NCBI GenBank assembly: GCA_947497265.1
Contig: CANMFP010000009.1
Span: 1-64,000 of the forward strand
Source: an uncultured Isoptericola sp.
GTDB lineage: Bacteria; Actinomycetota; Actinomycetes; Actinomycetales; Cellulomonadaceae
DNA: 64,000 bases
Direction of reading: 5' to 3'
Each line of letters begins with the position of its first letter. The first letter of the stretch is position 1. Below, piece after piece: positions 45,477 to 53,039 of this stretch. Both the position numbers and the translations under genes were made by a program. Below the pieces are notes generated by a model that ran no database searches, was not told the DNA's origin, and saw only the letters and a program-made list of their open reading frames with translations.

Positions 45477-46991
45477 TCAGTGCGTCGGCTTGACGAGCGG
45501 GAACAGAATGGTCTCGCGGATGCCGGCGCCGGTGAGTGCCATGAGCAACCTGTCGATGCCCATCCCCATTCCACCGGCCGGCGGCATCGCAAACTCCATC
45601 GCCGTCAGGAAGTCGTCGTCGAGACGCATGGCCTCGTCGTCGCCGGCCGCAGCCAGCAGCGCCTGGGCCTCGAACCGCTGGCGCTGGATCACGGGGTCCA
45701 CGAGCTCGGAGTAGGCCGTGGCGAGCTCGAAACCGCGCACATAGAGGTCCCACTTCTCGACCTGGCCCGGGACGCTGCGGTGGTCGCGCGTGAGCGGGGA
45801 GGTCTCGACCGGAAAGTCCCGGACAAAGGTCGGCGCGTGCAGGTGGTCGCCCACGTGGTGCTCCCACAGCTCTTCGACGAGCTTTCCGTGACTGGCCTTC
45901 TTCGGGTCGATCGAGATCTCGACCTTCTCGGCGAGCGCCATGAGATGCTCCACCGACGTCTGCGGCGTGATCTCCTCTCCCACGGCCGCCGAGAGGGAGT
46001 CGTACATCTTGATGTCGGCCCACTCGCCGCCCAGGTCGTACTCCTCGCCGTCGGCCAGGGTGACCAGGGTGGTACCGAGGACGTCCTCGGCAGCCCGCTG
46101 CACAAGATTCTTGGTGAGATCCGCCATCGTGTCGTAGTCACCGTACGACTCGTAGGCCTCGACCATCGCGAACTCGGGCGAGTGGGAGGAGTCCGCGCCC
46201 TCGTTGCGGAAGTTGCGATTGATCTCGAAGACGCGCTCGACACCACCGACGACGGCCTTCTTGAGGAACAGCTCCGGCGCGATCCGCAGGAACAGATCCA
46301 TGTCGTAGGCGTTCATGTGCGTCTCGAAAGGCCGCGCAGAGGCGCCCGAGGCGACCGTCTGCAGCATCGGCGTCTCGACCTCGAGAAAGTCACGGCGGTG
46401 GAAGTTCTCGCGCAGCGAGCGCACGACGCCGGCACGCACCCGCACCATGTCGCGTGCGGCCGGGCGCGCGATGAGGTCCACGTACCGCTGGCGGACCCGT
46501 GCCTCCTCCGAGAGCTCCTTGTGCAGGACCGGCAGCGGGCGCAGCGCCTTCGCCGCCATCCGCCAGGAGTCGGCGAAGATGCTCAGCTCACCCCGGCGGG
46601 AAGCCCCGACGCGTCCGTGGACGAACAGGTGGTCGCCGAGGTCGACGTCGGCCTTGAACGCGGCCAGCGACTCCTCCCCGACCACCTTCTGGCTGAGCAT
46701 CGCCTGCAACCGGTTCCCCTCGCCGTCCTGCAGCGACACGAAGCAGAGCTTGCCGGTGTTGCGCAGGAAGACCACCCGGCCGGCGACGCCGACGAGGTCG
46801 TCAGTCTCGACGCCGGGCTCGAGGTGTCCGTACCCGTCGCGGACCGCGGCGATCGTGGTCGTGATCGGGAGGCTGACGGGGTACGCCTCACCGCCCTCGG
46901 CGATGATGCGGTCACGCTTCTCGAGACGGACTCGCAGCTGCTCGGGGAGGTCGTCGGGCGCGGCGGAGGCGGGATTCTCGGGGGTCGTCAC
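45477..46991 (-). CDS. lysS: Lysyl-tRNA synthetase, class II
   Basis: 504 residues. OB-fold anticodon domain ([21 protein letters not shown]) followed by the class II core: motif 1 in [26 protein letters not shown], motif 2 [21 protein letters not shown], motif 3 [21 protein letters not shown]. It is full length and lacks the N-terminal membrane domain of LysX. It charges tRNA-Lys. It is transcribed toward lsr2. Confidence 0.96.
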   Translation of the reverse strand: MTTPENPASAAPDDLPEQLRVRLEKRDRIIAEGGEAYPVSLPITTTIAAVRDGYGHLEPGVETDDLVGVAGRVVFLRNTGKLCFVSLQDGEGNRLQAMLSQKVVGEESLAAFKADVDLGDHLFVHGRVGASRRGELSIFADSWRMAAKALRPLPVLHKELSEEARVRQRYVDLIARPAARDMVRVRAGVVRSLRENFHRRDFLEVETPMLQTVASGASARPFETHMNAYDMDLFLRIAPELFLKKAVVGGVERVFEINRNFRNEGADSSHSPEFAMVEAYESYGDYDTMADLTKNLVQRAAEDVLGTTLVTLADGEEYDLGGEWADIKMYDSLSAAVGEEITPQTSVEHLMALAEKVEISIDPKKASHGKLVEELWEHHVGDHLHAPTFVRDFPVETSPLTRDHRSVPGQVEKWDLYVRGFELATAYSELVDPVIQRQRFEAQALLAAAGDDEAMRLDDDFLTAMEFAMPPAGGMGMGIDRLLMALTGAGIRETILFPLVKPTH

Positions 46992-47027
46992 CGTTCGATT
47001 CTACGGGCCTGCCGAGGGGCCCTGGCC

Positions 47028-47846
47028 TCAGACCAGCGACACCCGGCGGTTCCAGGAGCGCACGCTCCAGACGACGCACACCAGGGCCACCAGCAGCAGC
47101 GCCGGCAGGAACCCGATGGGCATGACGTCGGCGGGGGTGCCCGCCACCATCTCGACGAACACAGCGAAGCGGACGATGCTCAGCCGGCCGTCGTCGACCC
47201 CGATCGCCAGCGGCACGAGGGCGAACGAGGCGAAGGTGGCGACCTGTGTGACCAGGTACACACCTACCCAGACCACGACGGGGCCTCCCACGCCCAGCCG
47301 GTTCAGCGGTGCCTGGCTCCCGATCGATGCAGCGAAGAAGTACTGCACCGGCCAGATCAGGACGAGCGAGACGACCGCGACCACGATGGCGACGACGCCC
47401 CAGGCGGGCGCCATCTCGACCAGTCGCGCCCAGCCCTCGCGCAGCGGCCTGAACAGGTCGCCCCGCCCCGTCCCGTCGCCGGTGCCGACCAGGGGCGACA
47501 CGGCGAGCGCGATGCCGAGGCTGAGGGCGATCCCGGCGAGGGAGACCAGCCACGCCCAGACCGTCTTGGCCCAGTAGATCGAGGATCCTCGCACCGGCAA
47601 CGTCTGGGTCAGGTATCCCCGGCGGCCGTAGCTGGACTGCCAGTAGGCCACGGCCAGCACGATCTGGGCCGCGGGGACGACGGCGAAGACCGCTCCCACC
47701 GTGAGCATCGTGCCGACCGGGGCGAGCACCGGCCAGCCGGTCGCGGCGAACAGGGCACCGACGGCGGCCACGAGGACCGCGGCACCGCCCACGACCCCGA
47801 GCATCGCGCGGGTCAGGACCAGTTCGTGCCTCAGGAGCGTGATCAT
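47028..47846 (-). CDS. ABC transporter permease
   Basis: 272 residues with about six predicted spans (for example AMLGVVGGAAVLVAAVGALFA, PAAQIVLAVAYWQSSYG, WGVVAIVVAVVSLVLIWPVQ). There is a Tyr/Gly-rich segment RRGYLTQTLPVRGSSIYWAK, as in ABC-2-type permeases. The start overlaps the ATPase stop by four bases. It probably forms an exporter with that ATPase, under the GntR regulator upstream. The substrate is unknown. Confidence 0.8.
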   Translation of the reverse strand: MITLLRHELVLTRAMLGVVGGAAVLVAAVGALFAATGWPVLAPVGTMLTVGAVFAVVPAAQIVLAVAYWQSSYGRRGYLTQTLPVRGSSIYWAKTVWAWLVSLAGIALSLGIALAVSPLVGTGDGTGRGDLFRPLREGWARLVEMAPAWGVVAIVVAVVSLVLIWPVQYFFAASIGSQAPLNRLGVGGPVVVWVGVYLVTQVATFASFALVPLAIGVDDGRLSIVRFAVFVEMVAGTPADVMPIGFLPALLLVALVCVVWSVRSWNRRVSLV

Positions 47847-48550
47847 GAGCGGTACACCTTTCGGAAGATCTGGTCGAGGCTCGCGCCGTGCTCGGCGCGC
47901 AGGTCGTCGACCGCACCGGTGAGGGCCACGCGGCCGTGGCGCATCATCACCACCGAGTCCAGCGCGGTCTCGAGGTCGTGCACCAGGTGGGTGGCGACGA
48001 GCAGCAACGACCCGGGTTCGAGGTTGCGGAGGATGCCGTCGAGGATCCCGTCGCGCGCGGCCGGGTCGACGCCGGAGATCGGCTCGTCGAGCAGGAACAC
48101 GCGCGCCCGGCGTGCCATCGCGAGGGAGATCTGCACCTTCTCGCGCATGCCCTTGGACATCTCCTTGAGCCGCATCGACTCGTCCAGCCCGAAGGTGGAG
48201 ATCAGGTCGCGTGCCCTGCCCTCGTCGAAGTCTCCGAAGAAGTCGCCGAACAGGTCCAGGCAGTAGCGCACCCGGACCCGGTCGGGCAGGGAGCTCGTGT
48301 CCGGCAGGTAGGACACGATCGCCTTCGACTCGGGGCCGGGAGCGTGCCCGCCGACCCGGACGTCGCCGGTGTAGTCGGCGTACACACCGGCGAGGGTCTT
48401 CAGCAGCGTCGACTTGCCGCAGCCGTTCTCTCCCAGGAGACCGACGATCTGCCCGGCGGGGAGGTCCAGGTCCAGGCCGTCCAGGGCGGTGCGGGACCCG
48501 TATCGGACGGTCAGGTCGCGGACGCTGACCAGCCCACGCTCAGGCGTCAT
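47843..48550 (-). CDS. ABC transporter ATPase (YtrB-like)
   Basis: 235 residues from ATG 48550, which has GGGAGAG six bases upstream; a longer start at 48589 lies deeper in the regulator gene. Walker A GLLGENGCGKSTLLKTL, signature variant EMSKGMREKVQISLAMA (SKG in place of SGG, common in exporters), Walker B VFLLDEPISGVDPAARD. It overlaps the regulator's stop by 11 bp and the permease start by four. Operon order matches the ytr-type antibiotic or cell-envelope stress exporters. Confidence 0.88.
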   Translation of the reverse strand: MTPERGLVSVRDLTVRYGSRTALDGLDLDLPAGQIVGLLGENGCGKSTLLKTLAGVYADYTGDVRVGGHAPGPESKAIVSYLPDTSSLPDRVRVRYCLDLFGDFFGDFDEGRARDLISTFGLDESMRLKEMSKGMREKVQISLAMARRARVFLLDEPISGVDPAARDGILDGILRNLEPGSLLLVATHLVHDLETALDSVVMMRHGRVALTGAVDDLRAEHGASLDQIFRKVYRS

Positions 48551-48941
48551 CGTGCTCTCCCCGGGCGACAGTGCGGATGTGGTCGTCATGGTTCCATCTC
48601 TCCTCGATCAGCTGCCGGGCCCGGGTCCGGGACATGCCCAGCCCTCGCGCCCGGTGGACGTAGTCGTCCGCGGCACCGACCGCGAGCCGAGCCCGGACCT
48701 CGTCGATGACCTGCTCGTCGGACGTGACGAACCGGCCCGCGGTGCGCTCGGAGCGGCACAGCCCGCGGCGTTCCATCTCGGCCAGCGCCCGCTGGACGGT
48801 GTTCGGGTTGACGCCGAGCTCGGACGCCAGCTCGCGGACGCCGGAGATCCGGCCGCCCGCCGGCCAGGCCCGCGTGACGATGCGCCGCGAGAACTCGGCG
48901 ACGAGCTGCTCCCAGATGGGCGAGCTGGTGTCGAACTCCAT
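48540..48941 (-). CDS. GntR-family regulator, YtrA subgroup
   Basis: 133 residues from ATG 48941, with AGGAGGG upstream. N-terminal winged helix (SPIWEQLVAEFSRRIVTRAW, then GVRELASELGVNPNTVQRAL, then RRGLCRSERTAGRFV) and a short C-terminal helical dimerisation region, the YtrA plan. It is encoded first in an operon with an ABC ATPase and a permease. An imperfect palindrome overlaps its promoter and should be its own operator. Confidence 0.9.
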   Translation of the reverse strand: MEFDTSSPIWEQLVAEFSRRIVTRAWPAGGRISGVRELASELGVNPNTVQRALAEMERRGLCRSERTAGRFVTSDEQVIDEVRARLAVGAADDYVHRARGLGMSRTRARQLIEERWNHDDHIRTVARGEHDDA

Positions 48942-48959
48942 GCGGCCCTCCTGTCCTAC

Positions 48960-48979
48960 TGTATTAAGTCATTAGTACA
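48960..48979. promoter_or_regulatory. Candidate YtrA-type operator
   Basis: TGTATTAA-GTCA-TTAGTACA: eight-base arms matching at 7/8 positions, in an AT-rich island 18 bp upstream of the GntR gene start and overlapping its presumed promoter. The form (AT-rich palindrome with outer TGTA/TACA) resembles known YtrA-type operators. Confidence 0.6.
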
Positions 48980-48998
48980 ATAGCACGGCCGGCTCGTC

Positions 48999-49014
48999 AT
49001 ACCCTGGGGGGTAT
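48999..49014. promoter_or_regulatory. Candidate CsoR/CstR operator
   Basis: ATACCCTGGGGGGTAT has ATACCC/GGGTAT arms and a G-tract centre, the pattern recognised by CsoR-family repressors (ATACCCC..GGGGTAT). It lies about 40 bp upstream of the small CxxC gene that leads the persulfide module, whose third reading frame is the CstR-like sensor. Confidence 0.65.
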
Positions 49015-49052
49015 TGAGGTATGCTCGGTCGTACCGACGAGAAGGGCAGACC

Positions 49053-49217
49053 ATGTGTAGAGCAGTGACCTGCAAGAACTGCGGCAAGACGACGTGGGCC
49101 GGTTGCGGGCAGCACGTCGACGAGGTCATGCGGGCTGTCCCGCGGGCCGACCGGTGCGAGGGCCACGCGCAGGAGCCTGCTCCGCGCTCCGTCCTCGCGC
49201 GCCTGTTCAGGCGGTGA
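49053..49217 (+). CDS. Small Cys-rich (zinc-ribbon-like) protein
   Basis: 54 residues from ATG 49053, with GAAGGG upstream. Cys pattern: MCRAVTCKNCGKTTWAGCGQ then DRCEGH, i.e. CxxC plus CGQH plus a late Cys-x2-His, a plausible single zinc site. Small proteins of this kind recur in actinobacterial genomes, but no function is established to my knowledge. Its place first in the CstR/CstB cluster, right after the candidate operator, suggests a thiol or metal role in that response. Confidence 0.7.
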   Translation: MCRAVTCKNCGKTTWAGCGQHVDEVMRAVPRADRCEGHAQEPAPRSVLARLFRR

Positions 49218-49260
49218 CCGCCCGCGGCACGCACGCCGCGGCCCGAGGAGAGGAAGAGGC

Positions 49261-49521
49261 ATGGAGCTCGACAAGGACGAGATGAAGAAGGTCTCGAACC
49301 GGCTCAAGCGCGCGCAGGGGCAGCTCTCCGCTGTGGTGCGCATGGTCGACGAAGGCAGCGACTGCGCCGATGTGGTGACACAGCTCTCGGCCGTCTCCAA
49401 GGCGTTGGACCGCGCAGGGTTCGCGATCATCGCCTCAGGCCTGAAGCAGTGCCTCGCCGACGAGGAGAACGGCGCGGCGGACGTCGACCGGCTCGAGAAG
49501 CTCTTCCTCAGCCTGGCGTAG
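49261..49521 (+). CDS. CsoR-family sensor, CstR-like (persulfide)
   Basis: 86 residues, the all-helical CsoR/RcnR fold: VSNRLKRAQGQLSAVVRMVDE, then GSDCADVVTQLSAVSKALDRAGFAII, then GLKQCLADEE. The two Cys (about 35 and 64) match the first and third copper ligands of CsoR. The His expected four residues before the second Cys is replaced by Gly. Cys-Cys without His is the CstR signature, where the thiols react with persulfides instead of binding Cu(I). The downstream genes fit that reading. Confidence 0.85.
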   Translation: MELDKDEMKKVSNRLKRAQGQLSAVVRMVDEGSDCADVVTQLSAVSKALDRAGFAIIASGLKQCLADEENGAADVDRLEKLFLSLA

Positions 49522-49549
49522 CCGCGCCGACGGAGCCCGGCCGATCACG

Positions 49550-49620
49550 TTGCCCGGGATCCTGCGGGGTGTGGGACTCGGCGGGTGCGCCGTCGGGATC
49601 CTGCTGCACCAGGTCTGTCC
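49550..49620 (+). pseudogene. Possible DUF2243 gene fragment
   Basis: One frame reads LPGILRGVGLGGCAVGILLH followed by QV, resembling the first span of DUF2243 membrane proteins (GxGLGGFxDGIxLHQ). No continuation of the family follows; the frame ends at 49713. It fills part of the 199-bp gap between the sensor and the dioxygenase gene. It may be a deletion remnant; chance similarity cannot be excluded. Confidence 0.35.
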
Positions 49621-49720
49621 GGACGTCTCGCCGCACCGGACCGGGTCATGCTCCCGGCCTGGCCCGGCAGCCCTTGTGTCATTGGATACCCCCAGCACGA
49701 ACCTCAAGGAGTGACTCCCC

Positions 49721-51130
49721 ATGCTGCTCGAACGGATCTACGACGAGGACCTCGCCCAGGCGAGCTACTTCATCGGCTGCCAGGCCGAGGGCGAGGCCGT
49801 GGTCGTCGACGCCCGGCGTGACGTCGCCGAGTACCTCGACCTCGCCCAGCGGCACGGCATGCGCATCGTGGCCGTCACCGAGACCCACATCCACGCCGAC
49901 TACCTCTCCGGGACGCGCGAGCTCGCCGCGACCACCGGCGCCGACATCTACGTCTCCGGCGAGGGTGGGCGGGACTGGCAGTACGGGTTCGAGGCGAACC
50001 GCCTGCACCACGGCGACACGATCTCGATCGGCAACATCACCATCGAGGCTCGCCACACGCCCGGGCACACGCCCGAGCACCTGGCCATGCTGGTGACCGA
50101 CGGCGCCTTCAGCGACTCGCCCGGCTACGCCCTCACCGGCGACTTCGTGTTCGCCGGCGACCTCGGACGCCCCGACCTGCTCGACGAGGCCGCGGGCGGC
50201 GTCGACACACGCTTCGAGGGCGCGCGCCGGCTCTTCGCGAGCCTGCGGGACGAGTTCCTCACCCTCGCCGACCACATCCAGGTCTTCCCCGCCCACGGCG
50301 CCGGGAGCGCTTGCGGCAAGGCGCTCGGCGCCCTGCCGTCCACCACGGTCGGCTACGAGCGCCTCAACGCCTGGTGGACTCCCTACCTGCGCGACGACGA
50401 CGAGCAGGGCTTCATCGACGAGCTGCTCGACGGGCAGCCCGACGCCCACGCCTACTTCGCGCGGATGAAGCGCGAGAACAGGGACGGACCGCGGCTGCTC
50501 GGCCCGCTGTCGCCGGTCGACCGGGCGGACCAGGCCGACCTCGCGCGCCGGCTCGAGGCAGACGAGGTGATCTTCGTCGACACCCGCGACCAGCACGCCG
50601 TGCACGCCGGCACGGTCGACCGGAGCCTCCACGTCCCCGGGCTCGCCAAGGCGGCCAGCTACGGCGCCTGGGTCTACGACCCCGAGAGGGAGACCCGTCC
50701 GCTGGTGCTGCTCGCCCCGGACCAGGAGCTCGCCGAGGCGATGCGTGACCACCTGATCCGCGTCGGCATCGACACGGTGATCGGCTTCACGCCCGACCTC
50801 GACGGGCTCCCCCTGACCACGCCCGCCGTCGTCCCGCCGTCCGGGCTCGACGCCGTCGACGCCGCGATGCTGCTCGACGTGCGCAACAGGACCGAGCACG
50901 ACGACGGCCACATCCCCGGCTCGGAGCACCTCAGCGGCGGCCGCGTGCTCTGGCACCTGGACGAGCTGCCCGACGGCGGCACGATCGTGACGTACTGCCA
51001 GTCCGGTGTGCGCAACGCCGTGATCGCCAGCGCGCTGCGTCGCGCCGGCTACGACGCCGTCGAGCTCGAGGGCAGCTACGCGGGCTGGGCCGACCGGCAG
51101 CAGTCCCGGCCCGTCACCGCGCCGGCGTGA
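49721..51130 (+). CDS. Persulfide dioxygenase-rhodanese fusion, CstB-like
   Basis: 469 residues with AAGGAG upstream. The N-terminal metallo-beta-lactamase fold has ETHIHADYLSGTRELA, ARHTPGHTPEHLAML and FPAHGAGSACGK, as in ETHE1-type persulfide dioxygenases with a single Fe site. A middle rhodanese-homology region (about residues 270-360) has no Cys. A C-terminal active rhodanese carries the catalytic loop TYCQSGVRNAVIA. This three-part layout is that of CstB, which converts persulfide to thiosulfate/sulfite. It works downstream of the CstR-like sensor. Confidence 0.9.
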   Translation: MLLERIYDEDLAQASYFIGCQAEGEAVVVDARRDVAEYLDLAQRHGMRIVAVTETHIHADYLSGTRELAATTGADIYVSGEGGRDWQYGFEANRLHHGDTISIGNITIEARHTPGHTPEHLAMLVTDGAFSDSPGYALTGDFVFAGDLGRPDLLDEAAGGVDTRFEGARRLFASLRDEFLTLADHIQVFPAHGAGSACGKALGALPSTTVGYERLNAWWTPYLRDDDEQGFIDELLDGQPDAHAYFARMKRENRDGPRLLGPLSPVDRADQADLARRLEADEVIFVDTRDQHAVHAGTVDRSLHVPGLAKAASYGAWVYDPERETRPLVLLAPDQELAEAMRDHLIRVGIDTVIGFTPDLDGLPLTTPAVVPPSGLDAVDAAMLLDVRNRTEHDDGHIPGSEHLSGGRVLWHLDELPDGGTIVTYCQSGVRNAVIASALRRAGYDAVELEGSYAGWADRQQSRPVTAPA

Positions 51131-51174
51131 CCGGCGCCGGACCCGTCGTCCCGCGAGCCACCTGAGCGACGATC

Positions 51175-52044
51175 ATGGACATCTCGACGGTGCTCGTCCT
51201 CCTGCTGGCGGTGGTGGTGGGCCTCTCCCTCGGCCTGCTCGGCGGGGGAGGCTCCATCCTCACCGTCCCGCTGCTCACCTACGTGGCCGGGTTCCCGCCC
51301 AAGGAGGCGATCGCCGCGTCGCTCCTGGTGGTGGGCGTCACCTCCGTCGCGAGCATGCTCGCCCACGCGCGGCGTGGCAACGTCCGGTGGCGGACCGGCC
51401 TGATCTTCGGCGCGGCCGGGATGGCCGGCGCCTTCGTCGGCGGTCTCGTCGGCGGGCAGGTGCCGGGCACGATCCTCATGATCGCCTTCGCCGTCATGAT
51501 GATCGCGACGGCGGCCGCCATGCTGCGCGGGCGCCGCACGAGGCCCGCTCCGTCGCGCGACGCCGGGGGCCGGCCGTGGCTGCGTATCGTCGTGGACGGC
51601 CTGGTCGTCGGCCTGGTCACCGGCCTGGTCGGCGCGGGCGGCGGGTTCCTCGTGGTCCCGGCGCTCGCCCTGCTCGCCGGGCTGCCGATGGCCGTCGCGG
51701 CGGGGACGTCCCTGCTGGTCATCGCGATGAAGTCGTTCGCGGGGCTGGCAGGCTACCTCACCACGGTGTCCCTCGACCTCGGCCTCGTCGCGGGCGTGAC
51801 GGCGGCAGCGGTCGTGGGCTCGCTGATCGGCGCCCGACTCACCTCCCGGGTGCCCGAGGCGGCGTTGCGCCGAGGATTCGGCTACTTCGTCCTCGCCATG
51901 GGGGTCGTGGTGCTGGGCCAGGAGCTTCCCGGTGCGGCCGCCCTGGTCGTCGTGACGGTCGCCGTCCTGGCCGCAGCGGCCGCGATCATGTGCCGCCTCG
52001 TGCGCAACCGGTGCCCCTGGTCCGCGCAGCCCGGGCTCGGCTGA
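51175..52044 (+). CDS. TauE/SafE-family sulfur oxyanion exporter
   Basis: 289 residues, about eight spans. The paired repeats GLSLGLLGGGGSILTVPLLT and GLVTGLVGAGGGFLVVPALA are the family hallmarks. Such proteins export sulfite, sulfoacetate or thiosulfate. It lies 44 bp after the CstB-like gene, so exporting the product of persulfide oxidation is the likely role. The C-terminal Cys residues (IMCRLVRNRCPW) are unusual and cytosolic by prediction. Confidence 0.85.
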   Translation: MDISTVLVLLLAVVVGLSLGLLGGGGSILTVPLLTYVAGFPPKEAIAASLLVVGVTSVASMLAHARRGNVRWRTGLIFGAAGMAGAFVGGLVGGQVPGTILMIAFAVMMIATAAAMLRGRRTRPAPSRDAGGRPWLRIVVDGLVVGLVTGLVGAGGGFLVVPALALLAGLPMAVAAGTSLLVIAMKSFAGLAGYLTTVSLDLGLVAGVTAAAVVGSLIGARLTSRVPEAALRRGFGYFVLAMGVVVLGQELPGAAALVVVTVAVLAAAAAIMCRLVRNRCPWSAQPGLG

Positions 52045-52076
52045 TCGCCAGGTCCGGCGGCCGGTACCGTGGCGCC

Positions 52077-53012
52077 GTGAGCACGCCCGAGAGCCTCCCC
52101 GACCACTCCCCCGCTGCCGTCGTCCCCGGCCTCGACGCCGACTGGGTCGCGCGCACGGTCGAGACCGCCCTCGACGAGGACCTAGGCCCCGCACCCGGCC
52201 GGGACGTCACCACCCAGGCCACCGTGCCGACGTCGGCCACCGGCACCGCCGAGCTGGTCGCCCGCGAGGAGGGCACCGTCGCCGGTCTGGTGGTGGTCGC
52301 CGAGACCCTCCGGCAGACCGCCGGGCGTCTCGGCCTCCCCGTGCCCGAGGTGACGTTCCACGTCCACGACGGCACCGCCGTCGTCCCCGGCCAGGTGCTG
52401 GCCACGCTGACCGGGCGCACGCAGGTGCTGCTCGTCGCGGAACGGACCCTGCTCAACCTCGCCTCGCGGGCGTCGGGGGTGGCGAGCGCGGCGGCCGCCT
52501 TCGCCCGCGAGCTCGCCGGGACCGGGGCCCAGGTGCTCGACACGCGCAAGACCACGCCCGGCCTGCGGGCGCTGGACAAGTACGCCGTGCGGGCGGGCGG
52601 CGGGACGAACAAGCGCATGGGGCTCTACGACGTCGCGATGGTGAAGGACAACCACGTGATCGCCGCCGGCGGCGTGGCCGCCGCGATCCGAGCGGTGCGC
52701 GACACCTTCCCCGACGTGCTCGTCCAGGTGGAGGCCGACACGACCGCGCAGGCCATGGAGGCCCTCGACGCGGGCGCCGACTTCCTGCTCCTGGACAACA
52801 TGCCCACCGCGGTGCTCGCCGCGACCGTCGCCGCGGTCCGCGAGCGCGAGGGGCACGACGGCGTGGCGCAGCGCGTCGAGCTGGAGGCGACAGGCAACCT
52901 CACGCTCGACCGGGCACGCGAGGTGGCGTCGACCGGGGTGGACTATCTCTCGGTCGGGGCGCTGACGCACTCCGCGCCCATCCTCGACCTCGGGCTGGAC
53001 CTGCGGGGGTAG
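52077..53012 (+). CDS. nadC: Quinolinate phosphoribosyltransferase
   Basis: 311 residues from GTG 52077. Core motifs: LLVAERTLLNLASRASGVAS, LDTRKTTPGLRALDKYAVRAGGG, HRMG equivalent TNKRMGLYDVAMVKDNHV, VQVEADT, DFLLLDNM. It converts quinolinate and PRPP to NaMN in NAD synthesis. It follows tauE by 32 bp, possibly by read-through. It is tail-to-tail with nadB, although the two enzymes act in one pathway. The stop is TAG, followed by array units belonging to nadB. Confidence 0.95.
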   Translation: MSTPESLPDHSPAAVVPGLDADWVARTVETALDEDLGPAPGRDVTTQATVPTSATGTAELVAREEGTVAGLVVVAETLRQTAGRLGLPVPEVTFHVHDGTAVVPGQVLATLTGRTQVLLVAERTLLNLASRASGVASAAAAFARELAGTGAQVLDTRKTTPGLRALDKYAVRAGGGTNKRMGLYDVAMVKDNHVIAAGGVAAAIRAVRDTFPDVLVQVEADTTAQAMEALDAGADFLLLDNMPTAVLAATVAAVREREGHDGVAQRVELEATGNLTLDRAREVASTGVDYLSVGALTHSAPILDLGLDLRG

Positions 53013-53013
53013 G

Positions 53014-53039
53014 TACTACCTCGGGGCGGTACTACCTCG
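53014..53039 (-). repeat. Stop-anchored array between nadB and nadC, 2 units
   Basis: On the minus strand CGAGGTAGTA occurs twice (plus 53030-53039 and 53014-53023), 16 bp apart. The TAG of the first unit is the nadB stop codon (codons GCG AGG TAG, as in mshA). The second unit ends one base from the nadC stop, so the whole convergent gap is made of the element. Confidence 0.85.

Noticed and set aside
44853-48266. Very long open frame on the plus strand opposite lsr2, lysS and the ABC operon
   Set aside because: It is antisense to well-recognised genes and has the low-complexity composition typical of high-GC shadow frames.
49261-49521. Copper sensor CsoR reading of the CsoR-family gene
   Set aside because: The His ligand of the Cu(I) site is missing and the neighbours are sulfur genes rather than a copper ATPase or chaperone.
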